The notes under the pieces: model-generated | The model's input: only the letters and a program-made list of their open reading frames with translations | Told to the model about the DNA's origin: nothing | The model's database searches: none | Made by a program: the position numbers and the translations under genes | Origin: Cupriavidus basilensis | GTDB lineage: Bacteria > Pseudomonadota > Gammaproteobacteria > Burkholderiales > Burkholderiaceae | Length of the DNA: 64,000 bases | Direction of reading: 5' to 3' | NCBI RefSeq assembly: GCF_000832305.1 | Contig: NZ_CP010536.1 | Span: forward strand, 1,922,001-1,986,000 | Part shown: positions 19,950-27,543 of the stretch, in pieces | Layout: each line of letters opens with the position of its first letter | Position numbering within the stretch: the stretch's first letter is position 1

Positions 19950-21401
19950 CTAATTTGAGGTAACCAGTGGCGGGCCGTCCGCTGCTAGTGTGCCGGCCAG
20001 CTTTTCCATGCCGGCGTGGATGTCCGCCGCGCTGATGCCACCGTAGCCAAACAGGATGCCAGGCGCCGGCGCCTGCCCGCCGTACATGCCCGCAATGCCA
20101 TACAGGCCGACTGATGCGGCGGCGGCGCGCGCGATCAGCGCGGTTTCGTCTTGCGGCATCCTCAGGTGGGCCACCATGTGGATGCCCGCGGCCGGCGCGT
20201 GGGGCGTGAACCACGGGCTCAACGGGCCCTGCAGGTGCGCAAGCAACGCGGCGCGGCGTGCGGCGTACTCCTTGCGCATGCGCCGCAGGTGCTTGGCGAA
20301 GTGGCCATCGAGCATGAACTTGGCCAGCGCCGTCTGCGTCATGGTGCAACTGTGCCAGTCGCTGACCTGCTTGGCCCTGCGCACGGCTGTGCCCAGCGGC
20401 GCCGGGGGGATCACGTAGCCGATGCGCAACTCAGGGAAGATGGTCTTGGAGAAGGTGCCGACGTACGCCACCACCCCTGTCTTGTCCAGGCTCTTGAGCG
20501 ACTCCATCGGGTGGCCCGTGAAGCGGTACTCGCCGTCGTAGTCGTCCTCCAGCACCAGCGCGCCACGGCGTTGCGCCCACTCGAGCAGCGCCACGCGCCG
20601 CTCCAGGCTCATCGCCATGCCCAGTGGAAACTGGTGGGACGGCGTGACGTAGACAATGCGCGCATTGTCCGGCAGGGCGTCCACGACCAACCCCTGCGCA
20701 TCCACGGGGACATAAGCCACCTGCGCGCCCAGCGCGAGGAACGCGATGCGCGCGGGCGGATAGCCGGGATCCTCCACCGCCACCACGTCGCCGGGGCGGA
20801 TGACCACCCGCGCCATCAGGTCGATCGCCTGCTGCGCGCCCTGCGTGATGATGACGTCTTGCCAGTTGCTTACCACGGCACGGCTGAACGCCAGGTAGCG
20901 CGACACCGCAAGCCGTAGTTCCTGCTCGCCGGCGGGATCCCGGTAGCTGCCACGCTCGCGGGCCTGCACGCGTAGCGCGTGGCTGACGCAGCTACGCCAT
21001 TTGTCGAAAGGAAACATGCCCTTGTCGGTGACGCCGCCCACGAAGTCAAACGCCGGCGCGGCGCCGGGCGGCGTATGGGCAAGGGTGTCGGGCAGCGCTT
21101 CCCAGATCGAGCCGGAGCCGGCGCTGGGGGCGAGCGGTGACGGCGATGGCGCCAGGCCCGTCATCTCGTGCGCGACGAAGGTGCCGTCGCCGGCGCGGGA
21201 GCGCAGGTAGCCCTCGGCAATCAGCCGCTCGAACACGTCGAGCGTGGTCTTGCGCGATACCCCGAGCTGCGTGGCAAGGCCGCGGGTCGACGGCAGTCTT
21301 TCGCCCGGCGCCAGCCGGCCATCGACGATGGCCGCCCGCAACTGTCGATAGAGTTGGCCGGCAAGGCCCTGCCGGCCGTGAAGGCTCAAATGGACATCCA
21401 T
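19950..21401 (-). CDS. MocR/PdxR-type GntR regulator with aminotransferase domain
   Basis: A 483-residue fusion. The N-terminal GntR winged helix (GERLPSTRGLATQLGVSRKT, residues about 37-56) is followed by a linker rich in Ser, Pro and Gly. A fold-type I aminotransferase domain follows, with PLP lysine in TFSKTIFPELRIGYVI and the pyridine-contact aspartate in VVAVEDPGYPPARIAF. This architecture binds PLP or an amino-compound adduct and activates neighbouring genes. The CMD/AhpD-like gene downstream is the nearest candidate target. Length is normal and all key residues are present, so DNA binding and PLP binding should both work. Confidence 0.93.
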   Translation of the reverse strand: MDVHLSLHGRQGLAGQLYRQLRAAIVDGRLAPGERLPSTRGLATQLGVSRKTTLDVFERLIAEGYLRSRAGDGTFVAHEMTGLAPSPSPLAPSAGSGSIWEALPDTLAHTPPGAAPAFDFVGGVTDKGMFPFDKWRSCVSHALRVQARERGSYRDPAGEQELRLAVSRYLAFSRAVVSNWQDVIITQGAQQAIDLMARVVIRPGDVVAVEDPGYPPARIAFLALGAQVAYVPVDAQGLVVDALPDNARIVYVTPSHQFPLGMAMSLERRVALLEWAQRRGALVLEDDYDGEYRFTGHPMESLKSLDKTGVVAYVGTFSKTIFPELRIGYVIPPAPLGTAVRRAKQVSDWHSCTMTQTALAKFMLDGHFAKHLRRMRKEYAARRAALLAHLQGPLSPWFTPHAPAAGIHMVAHLRMPQDETALIARAAAASVGLYGIAGMYGGQAPAPGILFGYGGISAADIHAGMEKLAGTLAADGPPLVTSN

Positions 21402-21448
21402 GCCTTGATCTTTTGTTGGTGGTTACCCGGACCCGGCACGATGCCAAA

Positions 21449-21484
21449 GGCTGAGGCTGAGGCTGAGGCTGAGGCTGAGGCTGG
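21449..21484. repeat. Hexanucleotide tandem repeat
   Basis: Five perfect copies of GGCTGA followed by GGCTGG, between the MocR start and the nnrS stop. It lies upstream of the MocR start, in its presumed promoter/leader region. Length variation by slippage is possible. Confidence 0.9.
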
Positions 21485-21546
21485 CAGGTGGGGAGAGCGC
21501 AGAGAGCGGGGAGCGTGGTCTCGTTCGGCGGGCATCGCCGGAAGCC

Positions 21547-22761
21547 TTAACCTTCCCGCCCGTCGGCCCGGCGCCGGGTCAGGTAGGGCGCGTACTTCAG
21601 CAGGTACAGCGCGAAGGCCGCCATCCAGAGCGCCGCCGCGCTGGCGATCCAGAAGGCTTTGTATTGCGGCAACAGCAGCGGCCCGATCACGCGCGCGACA
21701 GCAGCCAGGCCGATGCATGCGTAGGCGGCGCTCTCCACCGCACCCGCTTCCAGCTTGCGGCCGGTGTGGCCCAGCGCGGTGCGCGTGATCATCCCCAGAA
21801 TGGCGCAGCCGATCGCGCCCACGGTGAGGGCGTGCAGCGCCGTCGAGCGCTCGCCCCAGCCCAGGGCGGATGCCGCCAGCAGCACCAGGCCCAGCGGCAG
21901 GCATGCATACGCCAGGTGAAGGATGGCGATCAAGGGCTTGCGCACCGTGCGCCACGAGCTCCAGCCGCCAAGCCGCAGCGCTTGCGCCAGCGCAGCCAGC
22001 AGCGCGATGGCCGCGGTAGCCATGCCGCGCGGCGCCAGCGTGCAGGCGATCATCGCGGCCAGCGTCAGCGCCACCACGCTGCGCTCTACCGGCGTCGAGC
22101 GCCGGATGCGTATGCCGGGCACGGTATTGGCGGTAAACATCGGGATCACCCGCCCGCCGATCACGGTGATGAAGATGACGACCAGGCCGATGCCGGCATC
22201 GGCACTTTGCAGCGCGATGTGCACGGCGCCTCTGTTCATCGCCAGGTGGAACACCACGTTCAGTGCCCACAGCAGGAACAGGGCGGCGGCAAGGCCGTAG
22301 TTGCGCGTGCTGCCGGCGCGCACCAGCACGCGCAGGAAGGCGGCGGCGCACAGCAGCAGGAAGGCGAGGTCCAGCAGGGCTGCGGCAGGGGCGGGCCCGG
22401 TCCACATCGCCACGCGCGCCGCGAGCCACACCGCGGCGAGACCACCCAGCAGCCAACCCTGCGGCGTCTGCTGTCCCGTCCAGTTCTTGCCGGCGGTAAA
22501 CAAGAAACCAGCCACAACCGCGGCGGCAAAGCCAAACACCATTTCGTGCGCATGCCACAGCATGCCGCCGATGGCCGGCTGTGCGCCGGACCAGGGCCAC
22601 CAGCCCAGGTAGATGGCTGCCCACACGCCGATGGCCACCACGGCGAAGCCCGCCGCCAGCAGATAGAAGGGCCGGAACGCGAGCGCAAGCACGGGGTGGC
22701 CGTGGTATCCGGCGCCGGTTGGCGCCCGGGTAGATGGCCGGGTTTGTGGCAGGGGCAGCAT
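21547..22761 (-). CDS. nnrS: NnrS family membrane protein
   Basis: A 404-residue haem- and copper-containing membrane protein family with about 12 transmembrane helices. It is linked to tolerance of nitrosative stress. The N-terminal LALAFRPFYLLAAGFAV and the later WHAHEMVFGFAAAVVAGF are NnrS signatures; the histidines are candidate metal ligands. MLPLPQTRPST at 22761 is chosen as start because the upstream residues are low-complexity leader sequence containing 10-bp repeats. GAGAAG stands seven bases upstream of it. Its promoter is almost identical to that of hmp, placing it in the same NO regulon. Confidence 0.92.
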   Translation of the reverse strand: MLPLPQTRPSTRAPTGAGYHGHPVLALAFRPFYLLAAGFAVVAIGVWAAIYLGWWPWSGAQPAIGGMLWHAHEMVFGFAAAVVAGFLFTAGKNWTGQQTPQGWLLGGLAAVWLAARVAMWTGPAPAAALLDLAFLLLCAAAFLRVLVRAGSTRNYGLAAALFLLWALNVVFHLAMNRGAVHIALQSADAGIGLVVIFITVIGGRVIPMFTANTVPGIRIRRSTPVERSVVALTLAAMIACTLAPRGMATAAIALLAALAQALRLGGWSSWRTVRKPLIAILHLAYACLPLGLVLLAASALGWGERSTALHALTVGAIGCAILGMITRTALGHTGRKLEAGAVESAAYACIGLAAVARVIGPLLLPQYKAFWIASAAALWMAAFALYLLKYAPYLTRRRADGREG

Positions 22762-22800
22762 GACGCTTCTCGCAAGGGGGTGGATGAAACACGGATTGCC

Positions 22801-22860
22801 GTTGGCGCTTCTTGGCGTTTGTTGGCGTTTGCCGGTGTTTCCAGGTGTTTGTCTGTGCGC
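22801..22860. repeat. Degenerate 10-bp tandem repeat in nnrS leader
   Basis: Six consecutive 10-base units related to GTTGGCGTTT, starting at 22801 and decaying to the right. They lie in the 5' leader of nnrS between its promoter and start codon. The period is close to one DNA helical turn. Confidence 0.75.
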
Positions 22861-22906
22861 TTGCCAACAGAGCTCGCATATCGTGCGGCGCGGCAACCCG
22901 TGAACG

Positions 22907-22943
22907 ATTCTATAAAACAAGCATTTCAAATGCAACATAAAAT
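22907..22943 (-). promoter_or_regulatory. nnrS promoter with NsrR-like palindrome
   Basis: Reading leftward, -35 TTGCAT (22930-22935), 17-base spacer and -10 TAGAAT (22907-22912). The perfect dyad GCATTT-C-AAATGC (22921-22933) overlaps the -35. It is the twin of the hmp promoter, 25 of 28 bases identical over 22916-22943. No comparable site was found closer to the rightward oxidase operon. Confidence 0.75.
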
Positions 22944-23142
22944 GCGGATGTGTCAACGGGGCGACGGGCGGCGCGGCGACGTGACAATTTGCCGCTAAGC
23001 CGCCCGCGGCCCCGGCTGCGCAAAGGCTGAGCCGCCGCGGTGCGTGCCCGCCCGCTGGTGGTTACTAGAAGAATCTGGAAAATGGCTATGGCGGCTTATC
23101 GATTTCCTACCTACTCTGCACGTGACGGGGCCTGTGACGTAT

Positions 23143-23236
23143 CCGGGCAAGGCCATTCTTTGCCCGGGCGACGCCGCCCGCCAAACTGAGCTAAGTTGTG
23201 ACGAGCATCTTGAAGAAGGCCTCGGGGGGAGGCCTT
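23143..23236 (+). promoter_or_regulatory. Two stem-loops upstream of the oxidase operon
   Basis: CCGGGCAA pairs with TTGCCCGG (23143-23150 with 23160-23167), and AAGGCCTC pairs with GAGGCCTT across a five-G loop (23216-23236). Neither is followed by a T tract. They may be leader RNA structure or protein sites. The rest of 22944-23363 shows no recognised feature and no clear promoter. Confidence 0.4.
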
Positions 23237-23363
23237 GGCCGCCGGCCGCCACCGGCACATCCGCAACAAAACCACCCAAAGGGTCGAGCGCTTGGCCAAG
23301 CTGGTGGCCTGGCGCGCGGCAATCGTCGCCACGCGCCCGATGCGGCAGCAACCGAAACGTCCC

Positions 23364-24965
23364 ATGAGCACAATCGCCATCCTGCTATCCGCCTTCCTGC
23401 TCTCGGTGGTCGCGCTCGCGGCCTTTATCTGGAGCATGCAGAAGGGCTTGTTCGATACTTCGCCAGCCGCGGCCAACGTCATCTTCGAGCGCGGGGAGGC
23501 GGGGCAGCCGGAAGACCCTGCCGCGGACAAGCCGCATGGGACCGCTGGCGATGCCGCGTACGACACCTCGCGCGATATCGCTGACGAATCCTCGGCGCCC
23601 GTGGTCTTCCTGTTCATCTGCTGCGCCATGGTCTGGCTGGTGGTGGCGTCGCTGGCGGGGCTGACGGCTTCGGTCAAGTTGCACGAGCCCGACTTGCTGG
23701 CTTCGGTGCCGTGGCTGTCGTTCGGCCGCATCCGCACCATCCACCTGAACGCCGTGGCCTATGGCTGGGCGCCGATGGCCGGCTTGTCCATCGCGCTGTT
23801 CCTGCTGCCGCGCCTGCTCAAGACGCGCCTGGCCGGCGCGAAGTATGCTGTACTCGGCGCGGCCTTGTGGAACGCGGGGCTCATTGCCGGGCTGGGGAGC
23901 ATCGCGGCCGGGATCTCGGACGGCCTGGAGTGGCTGGAGATCCCGTGGCAGGTCGACATCCTGCTCGTGGCCGGCGGTGCGCTGGTGGGCATGCCGCTGG
24001 TGCTCACGCTGGTGAACCGCAAAGTGGATCACCTCTACGTCTCGGTCTGGTACATGGGCTGCGCGCTGTTCTGGTTCCCCGTGCTGTTCCTGGTGGCGAA
24101 CATCCCCGGGCTGCACTTCGGCGTGGAGCAGGCCACCATGAACTGGTGGTTCGGCCATAACGTGCTCGGCTTGTTCTACACGCCGCTAGCGCTGGCTTCC
24201 ATCTATTACTTCCTGCCCAAGATCATCGGCCAGCCCGTGCGTTCCTACGGCTTGTCCTTGCTGGGTTTCTGGGCGCTGGCGTTCTTCTATGGACAGGTCG
24301 GCGGCCATCACCTGATCGGCGGGCCGGTGCCGGGCTGGCTGATTACCTTGTCCATCGTGCAGAGCATGATGATGCTGGTGCCCGTGATTGCGTTCTCGAT
24401 CAACCAGCACCAGACCATGCGCGGCCATTTCCACCGGTTGATCGATTCGCCCACGCTGCGCTTCGTCACCTTCGGCGGCATGATGTACACGCTGAGCTCG
24501 GCGCAAGGCTCGTTCGAGGCGCTGCGCGCCGTCAACCGCGTGACCCATTTCACGCACTACACGGTGGCGCATGCGCATCTGGGACTGTACGGCTTTGTCA
24601 GCTTTGCGTTCTTTGGCGCCATCTACTTCATGGTGCCGCGCGTGACCGGCCGCGAGTGGCCGTACCGCTGGCTGATCTACGCGCACTTCTGGCTCGCGGT
24701 GGCCGGCATCGGCGTGTACTTCATCGGGCTGTCCATCGGCGGCACGCTGCAGGGCTATGCCATGCTCGATGCCAGCAAGCCCTTCATGGATTCCGTGGCC
24801 GTCACCATCCCTTACCTGAAAGCGCGCTCCGTCGGGGGCGGCATGATGCTGCTCGGCCATCTGTGCTTCGTCGCCAATTTTGTCTGCGCCATCCTTGGCC
24901 TGGGACCCAACCGGGACCGGCCTGCCTTGTTCCACCAAGGCCGCAAGCGGGCACTGGGAGCCTGA
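23364..24965 (+). CDS. cbb3-type haem-copper oxidase subunit I with CcoS-like N-terminal extension
   Basis: A 533-residue catalytic subunit. Residues about 1-40 (AFLLSVVALAAFIWSMQKG, then FDTSPAAANVIF) resemble CcoS/FixS, a separate small protein in standard cbb3 loci. The rest is a CcoN-type core. CuB histidines are in WWFGHNVLG and GGHHLIG. The tyrosine that cross-links in cbb3 is present six residues before the HH pair (FFYGQVGGHH). Haem ligands are in VAHAHLGLYG. Retention of that tyrosine argues for an O2 reductase over a cNOR-type NO reductase. The ATG at 23364 has a weak ribosome site. First gene of a five-gene operon. Confidence 0.85.
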   Translation: MSTIAILLSAFLLSVVALAAFIWSMQKGLFDTSPAAANVIFERGEAGQPEDPAADKPHGTAGDAAYDTSRDIADESSAPVVFLFICCAMVWLVVASLAGLTASVKLHEPDLLASVPWLSFGRIRTIHLNAVAYGWAPMAGLSIALFLLPRLLKTRLAGAKYAVLGAALWNAGLIAGLGSIAAGISDGLEWLEIPWQVDILLVAGGALVGMPLVLTLVNRKVDHLYVSVWYMGCALFWFPVLFLVANIPGLHFGVEQATMNWWFGHNVLGLFYTPLALASIYYFLPKIIGQPVRSYGLSLLGFWALAFFYGQVGGHHLIGGPVPGWLITLSIVQSMMMLVPVIAFSINQHQTMRGHFHRLIDSPTLRFVTFGGMMYTLSSAQGSFEALRAVNRVTHFTHYTVAHAHLGLYGFVSFAFFGAIYFMVPRVTGREWPYRWLIYAHFWLAVAGIGVYFIGLSIGGTLQGYAMLDASKPFMDSVAVTIPYLKARSVGGGMMLLGHLCFVANFVCAILGLGPNRDRPALFHQGRKRALGA

Positions 24966-24968
24966 ATC

Positions 24969-25571
24969 GTGAACAATGAAAAAGCCCTGCTGGCCGGCGG
25001 CATGACCATGCTCGCGCTGGCAACGAGCGCGCTGGTCGTGATCCCCTATCTGCAGCTCCGGGACGTCAAGCCCACCGAAGGCGTCAAGCCGTATTCCGCC
25101 GCGCAACTGCGCGGGCGCGAGGTCTATATCGCCAACGGCTGCGTCTATTGCCATTCGCAGCAGCCGCGCGATGCCTCGTTCGCGCCGGACGCCAAGCGTG
25201 GCTGGGGCCGGGTGTCGGTGGCGGGCGATTACTACTACGATCACCCACACCTGCTCGGCACCATGCGCACCGGGCCGGACCTGATGAACATCGGCGTGCG
25301 CCAGCCGAGTGCCGACTGGCACCTCGGCCACCTGTTCCAGCCGCGCGCCTACGTGCCCGGCAGCATCATGCCGAGCTATCCGTTCCTGTTCGACGTGAAG
25401 GACAAGGCGGACCCCGGCGACAAGGTGGTCAACCTGCCGGAGGCCTTCAATCCGCCGGGCAAGATCGTGGTGGCATCGGCAACCGCGCTCGACCTGGTTT
25501 CGTACCTGCAATCGCTGAATCGCACCGGCGCCGTCCTGCCCGCGCCGCCCGCGGCCAAGGCCGCGCCGTAG
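24969..25571 (+). CDS. CcoO-type mono-haem cytochrome c subunit
   Basis: A 200-residue membrane-anchored cytochrome c. One N-terminal transmembrane helix (residues about 8-26) is followed by a single haem motif CVYCH in IANGCVYCHSQQ, the hallmark of CcoO/FixO. The segments GPDLMNIGVRQ and MPSYPFLF also match, with Met as the likely distal ligand. It starts with GTG only four bases after the stop of subunit I and has GGGAG upstream, so the two are tightly coupled. Its presence confirms a cbb3-family assignment, because NO reductases use NorC instead. Length is close to normal CcoO. Confidence 0.92.
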   Translation: MNNEKALLAGGMTMLALATSALVVIPYLQLRDVKPTEGVKPYSAAQLRGREVYIANGCVYCHSQQPRDASFAPDAKRGWGRVSVAGDYYYDHPHLLGTMRTGPDLMNIGVRQPSADWHLGHLFQPRAYVPGSIMPSYPFLFDVKDKADPGDKVVNLPEAFNPPGKIVVASATALDLVSYLQSLNRTGAVLPAPPAAKAAP

Positions 25572-25586
25572 CCCCCGGAGACACAG

Positions 25587-26195
25587 ATGGACAGCCCATC
25601 GGAAAAGCGCCGGGCCGCAGCGGCCCGATCCCGCGAGAATGCGGACCCGCATGAAAACCGCGCACCCATGCCCAAGGTGGTGCTGGTGCTGGTGGTGGCC
25701 CTGGTAGCCTGGGGCTGCTGGTATATCGCCACCGCGCCCATCAACGCGCCGGCGGAACTGGGCGACCGCCGCACCTTGGCCGATCTCCAGGGCAGCGGCA
25801 AGGCCGCCGGCGGTGCCGTGGATGGCGCCGCCGTGTTCCAGGCGCGCTGCGTGGCTTGCCACCAGGCCACGGGGCAGGGCTTGCCGGGTGTGTTCCCGCC
25901 GCTGGCCGGCTCGGAGTGGGTCAACGGCAAGGACGCCAAGGTTGCCTCCATCGTGCTGCGCGGCATCACCGGCAAGCTGACGGTCAAGGGCGCCACGTAC
26001 AACGGCGCCATGCCGGCATTCGCGGATCAGCTGAGCGATGCCGAGGTCGCGGCGGTGCTCACGCATGTGCGCAGCCAGTGGGGCAACACCTCGCCCGCGA
26101 TCACGGAAGATATCGTCAAGGCGGCGCGCGCGCAGACCGCGGCCATGACCGCACCGTTCGACGGCGATGCCGCGCTTGGCGCGCCGGGTGGCTAG
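25587..26195 (+). CDS. Membrane-anchored mono-haem cytochrome c, CcoP-like position
   Basis: A 202-residue protein: a charged cytoplasmic N-terminus, one transmembrane helix (about residues 29-48) and a cytochrome c domain with CVACH in FQARCVACHQATGQG and MPAF as the probable Met ligand. Standard CcoP has two haem motifs and about 300 residues; this has one, so it is a reduced or replaced third subunit. It starts 15 bases after the CcoO stop with GGAG before the ATG. It probably feeds electrons into CcoO or acts as a donor to it. The missing second haem is seen directly. Confidence 0.87.
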   Translation: MDSPSEKRRAAAARSRENADPHENRAPMPKVVLVLVVALVAWGCWYIATAPINAPAELGDRRTLADLQGSGKAAGGAVDGAAVFQARCVACHQATGQGLPGVFPPLAGSEWVNGKDAKVASIVLRGITGKLTVKGATYNGAMPAFADQLSDAEVAAVLTHVRSQWGNTSPAITEDIVKAARAQTAAMTAPFDGDAALGAPGG

Positions 26196-26196
26196 C

Positions 26197-26835
26197 ATGC
26201 TGTCGCGCACTCGCCCGGCATGGCCGGCATCGGCCTTGTTGCTGGTGCTGGTGCTGGCCGTCGCGGGTTTGCGCTATCTCACCTTTGGCTTTACTGCCTG
26301 GACGCTGGACGACCGGCGCGAGACGCGCATCGCGCAAGGCGCGCTGGTGCTGCCGGCCATCGAGACGCGCAATCAAGCGGGCGAGCCCGCGCGGCTGTTC
26401 GGCGCGGGGCGGGAGCAGGGCGCGCAGTTCTTCCTGGTGGATTTCATCTACACGCGCTGCCTGAGCGTGTGCCGCGCGCTCGGCTCAGAGTTCGAGCAAT
26501 TGCAGGGCCGCATCCGTGCCGACGGGCTGGACGGCCGCATTGGCCTGGTATCCCTATCCTTCGACCCCGCCGGCGACGACACCGCCAGCCTTGCCGCATA
26601 TGCCAGGGCGCATCATGCACAACTGCCCGGCTGGCAGGTGGCCGCGCCCGTCGCCGCGCCCGCCATGCAGGCGCTGCTGCGCGACGCGGATGTCATCGCT
26701 ATCCCGGATGGGCTCGGCGGCTTCGAGCACAACGGCGGCGTGCACGTGGCCGACGCCCATGGCCGGGTGCTGGCCGTCTACGCGCTGGCCGACTACCAGC
26801 AGGCCTACGACTTCGCGCGCAGGCATCTGCCATGA
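26197..26835 (+). CDS. SCO1/SenC-family copper chaperone or thiol reductase
   Basis: A 212-residue SCO protein with an N-terminal membrane anchor (ASALLLVLVLAVAG) and a thioredoxin-fold domain facing the periplasm. The copper motif CxxxC is present as YTRCLSVCRAL, and the matching downstream histidine is probably in GGFEHNGGVHVADA. SCO/SenC proteins deliver copper to haem-copper oxidases, including cbb3 enzymes. The ATG is one base after the cytochrome c stop and the gene overlaps the next one as ATGA. Its place in the operon points to assembly of the CuB site of this oxidase. Confidence 0.88.
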   Translation: MLSRTRPAWPASALLLVLVLAVAGLRYLTFGFTAWTLDDRRETRIAQGALVLPAIETRNQAGEPARLFGAGREQGAQFFLVDFIYTRCLSVCRALGSEFEQLQGRIRADGLDGRIGLVSLSFDPAGDDTASLAAYARAHHAQLPGWQVAAPVAAPAMQALLRDADVIAIPDGLGGFEHNGGVHVADAHGRVLAVYALADYQQAYDFARRHLP

Positions 26836-27476
26836 ATCCGCAATCCGCCGTGCAGCAACCGTGTCCCCACCATTGGCCGGCGCGCCGGGCCGGTCTTGCC
26901 GGCGGGCTGGCGGTGCTAGCCGTGACGCTGTGCGTGCCGCGTGTGCATGCCTTGCTGGAGGGCTCGATGACGCTGCAGATGCTGGTGCTGCTGCCGGGCC
27001 TGTTCTGCGCGGGCTGCGCGCTGCCCTGGCTGATCTCGGACGCGCGGCGCGAGCGAATCACGGCGTTGCGGCCCTACGCTCCGAGCCTGCTGGCGTTCGC
27101 CTTGCTGGCCTACGGCGCATGGATGCTTCCCGTCGCGCTGGATCTCAGCCGGCTGGAATTTCCGACCCTGGTGGCCAAGTACGCGCTGGTGGTGGCAGCG
27201 GGCATCGCCGCGCATTTCGGCTTCAAGGTGAGCGCCTGGCCGCTGGTGTTGTTCTTCGGCGGAAACTACATATGGATGGGCTTGACCTTCGGGATGCTGT
27301 TCATCGATAGCGAGACGCGCCTTTGCGCCAGCTACCTGCTGGCCGACCAGCGCATCGCGGGCGTGGGCCTGGTGATCTATTCGGGCCTGCTGGGCATCTG
27401 GTTGCTGCTATGGGCCGCCGGGAAGGCAGAGCAGCCGCACGGGACGGCGGGGGCAAGGCGGCAGGAAGGCAAGTAG
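26832..27476 (+). CDS. Multi-pass membrane protein of unknown function, oxidase operon
   Basis: A 214-residue protein with about six transmembrane helices and short loops, not recognised as a named family. The ATG overlaps the SCO stop (ATGA), which shows it is the last gene of the oxidase operon. The sequence includes LISDARRERITALRPYAPSLL and a C-terminal Lys/Arg-rich tail. A role in assembly or haem/copper supply of the oxidase is inferred from position. The last codons and stop lie inside an 8-bp tandem repeat, so the C-terminal tail could change by slippage. Confidence 0.7.
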   Translation: MNPQSAVQQPCPHHWPARRAGLAGGLAVLAVTLCVPRVHALLEGSMTLQMLVLLPGLFCAGCALPWLISDARRERITALRPYAPSLLAFALLAYGAWMLPVALDLSRLEFPTLVAKYALVVAAGIAAHFGFKVSAWPLVLFFGGNYIWMGLTFGMLFIDSETRLCASYLLADQRIAGVGLVIYSGLLGIWLLLWAAGKAEQPHGTAGARRQEGK

Positions 27477-27506
27477 GCAAGCAGGCAAGTAGGCAAGCAG
27501 GCAGGC
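27467..27506. repeat. Five tandem 8-bp repeats over a stop codon
   Basis: AGGCAAGT, AGGCAAGC, AGGCAAGT, AGGCAAGC, AGGCAGGC in line. The TAG stop of the preceding membrane-protein gene is made of repeat sequence (27474-27476). Loss or gain of one 8-base unit need not move the stop, because it lies early in the array. Confidence 0.92.
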
Positions 27507-27543
27507 CGGTTTGCCCCCCATTCATGCAAGCTCCCGCCCGCCT

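Noticed and set aside
22944..23363. NsrR site directly upstream of the oxidase operon
   Set aside because: Only a weak AGCATCTT half-site was seen; no dyad comparable to those of hmp and nnrS.
23364..24965. Reading the oxidase subunit I as a NorB-type NO reductase
   Set aside because: The cbb3-type tyrosine and a CcoO partner are present, and no NorC is found. NO reductase activity is not excluded but is not the first reading.
24186..26210. 674-residue minus-strand frame across the oxidase operon
   Set aside because: Composition shadow of the cbb3-like genes; no recognisable domain.
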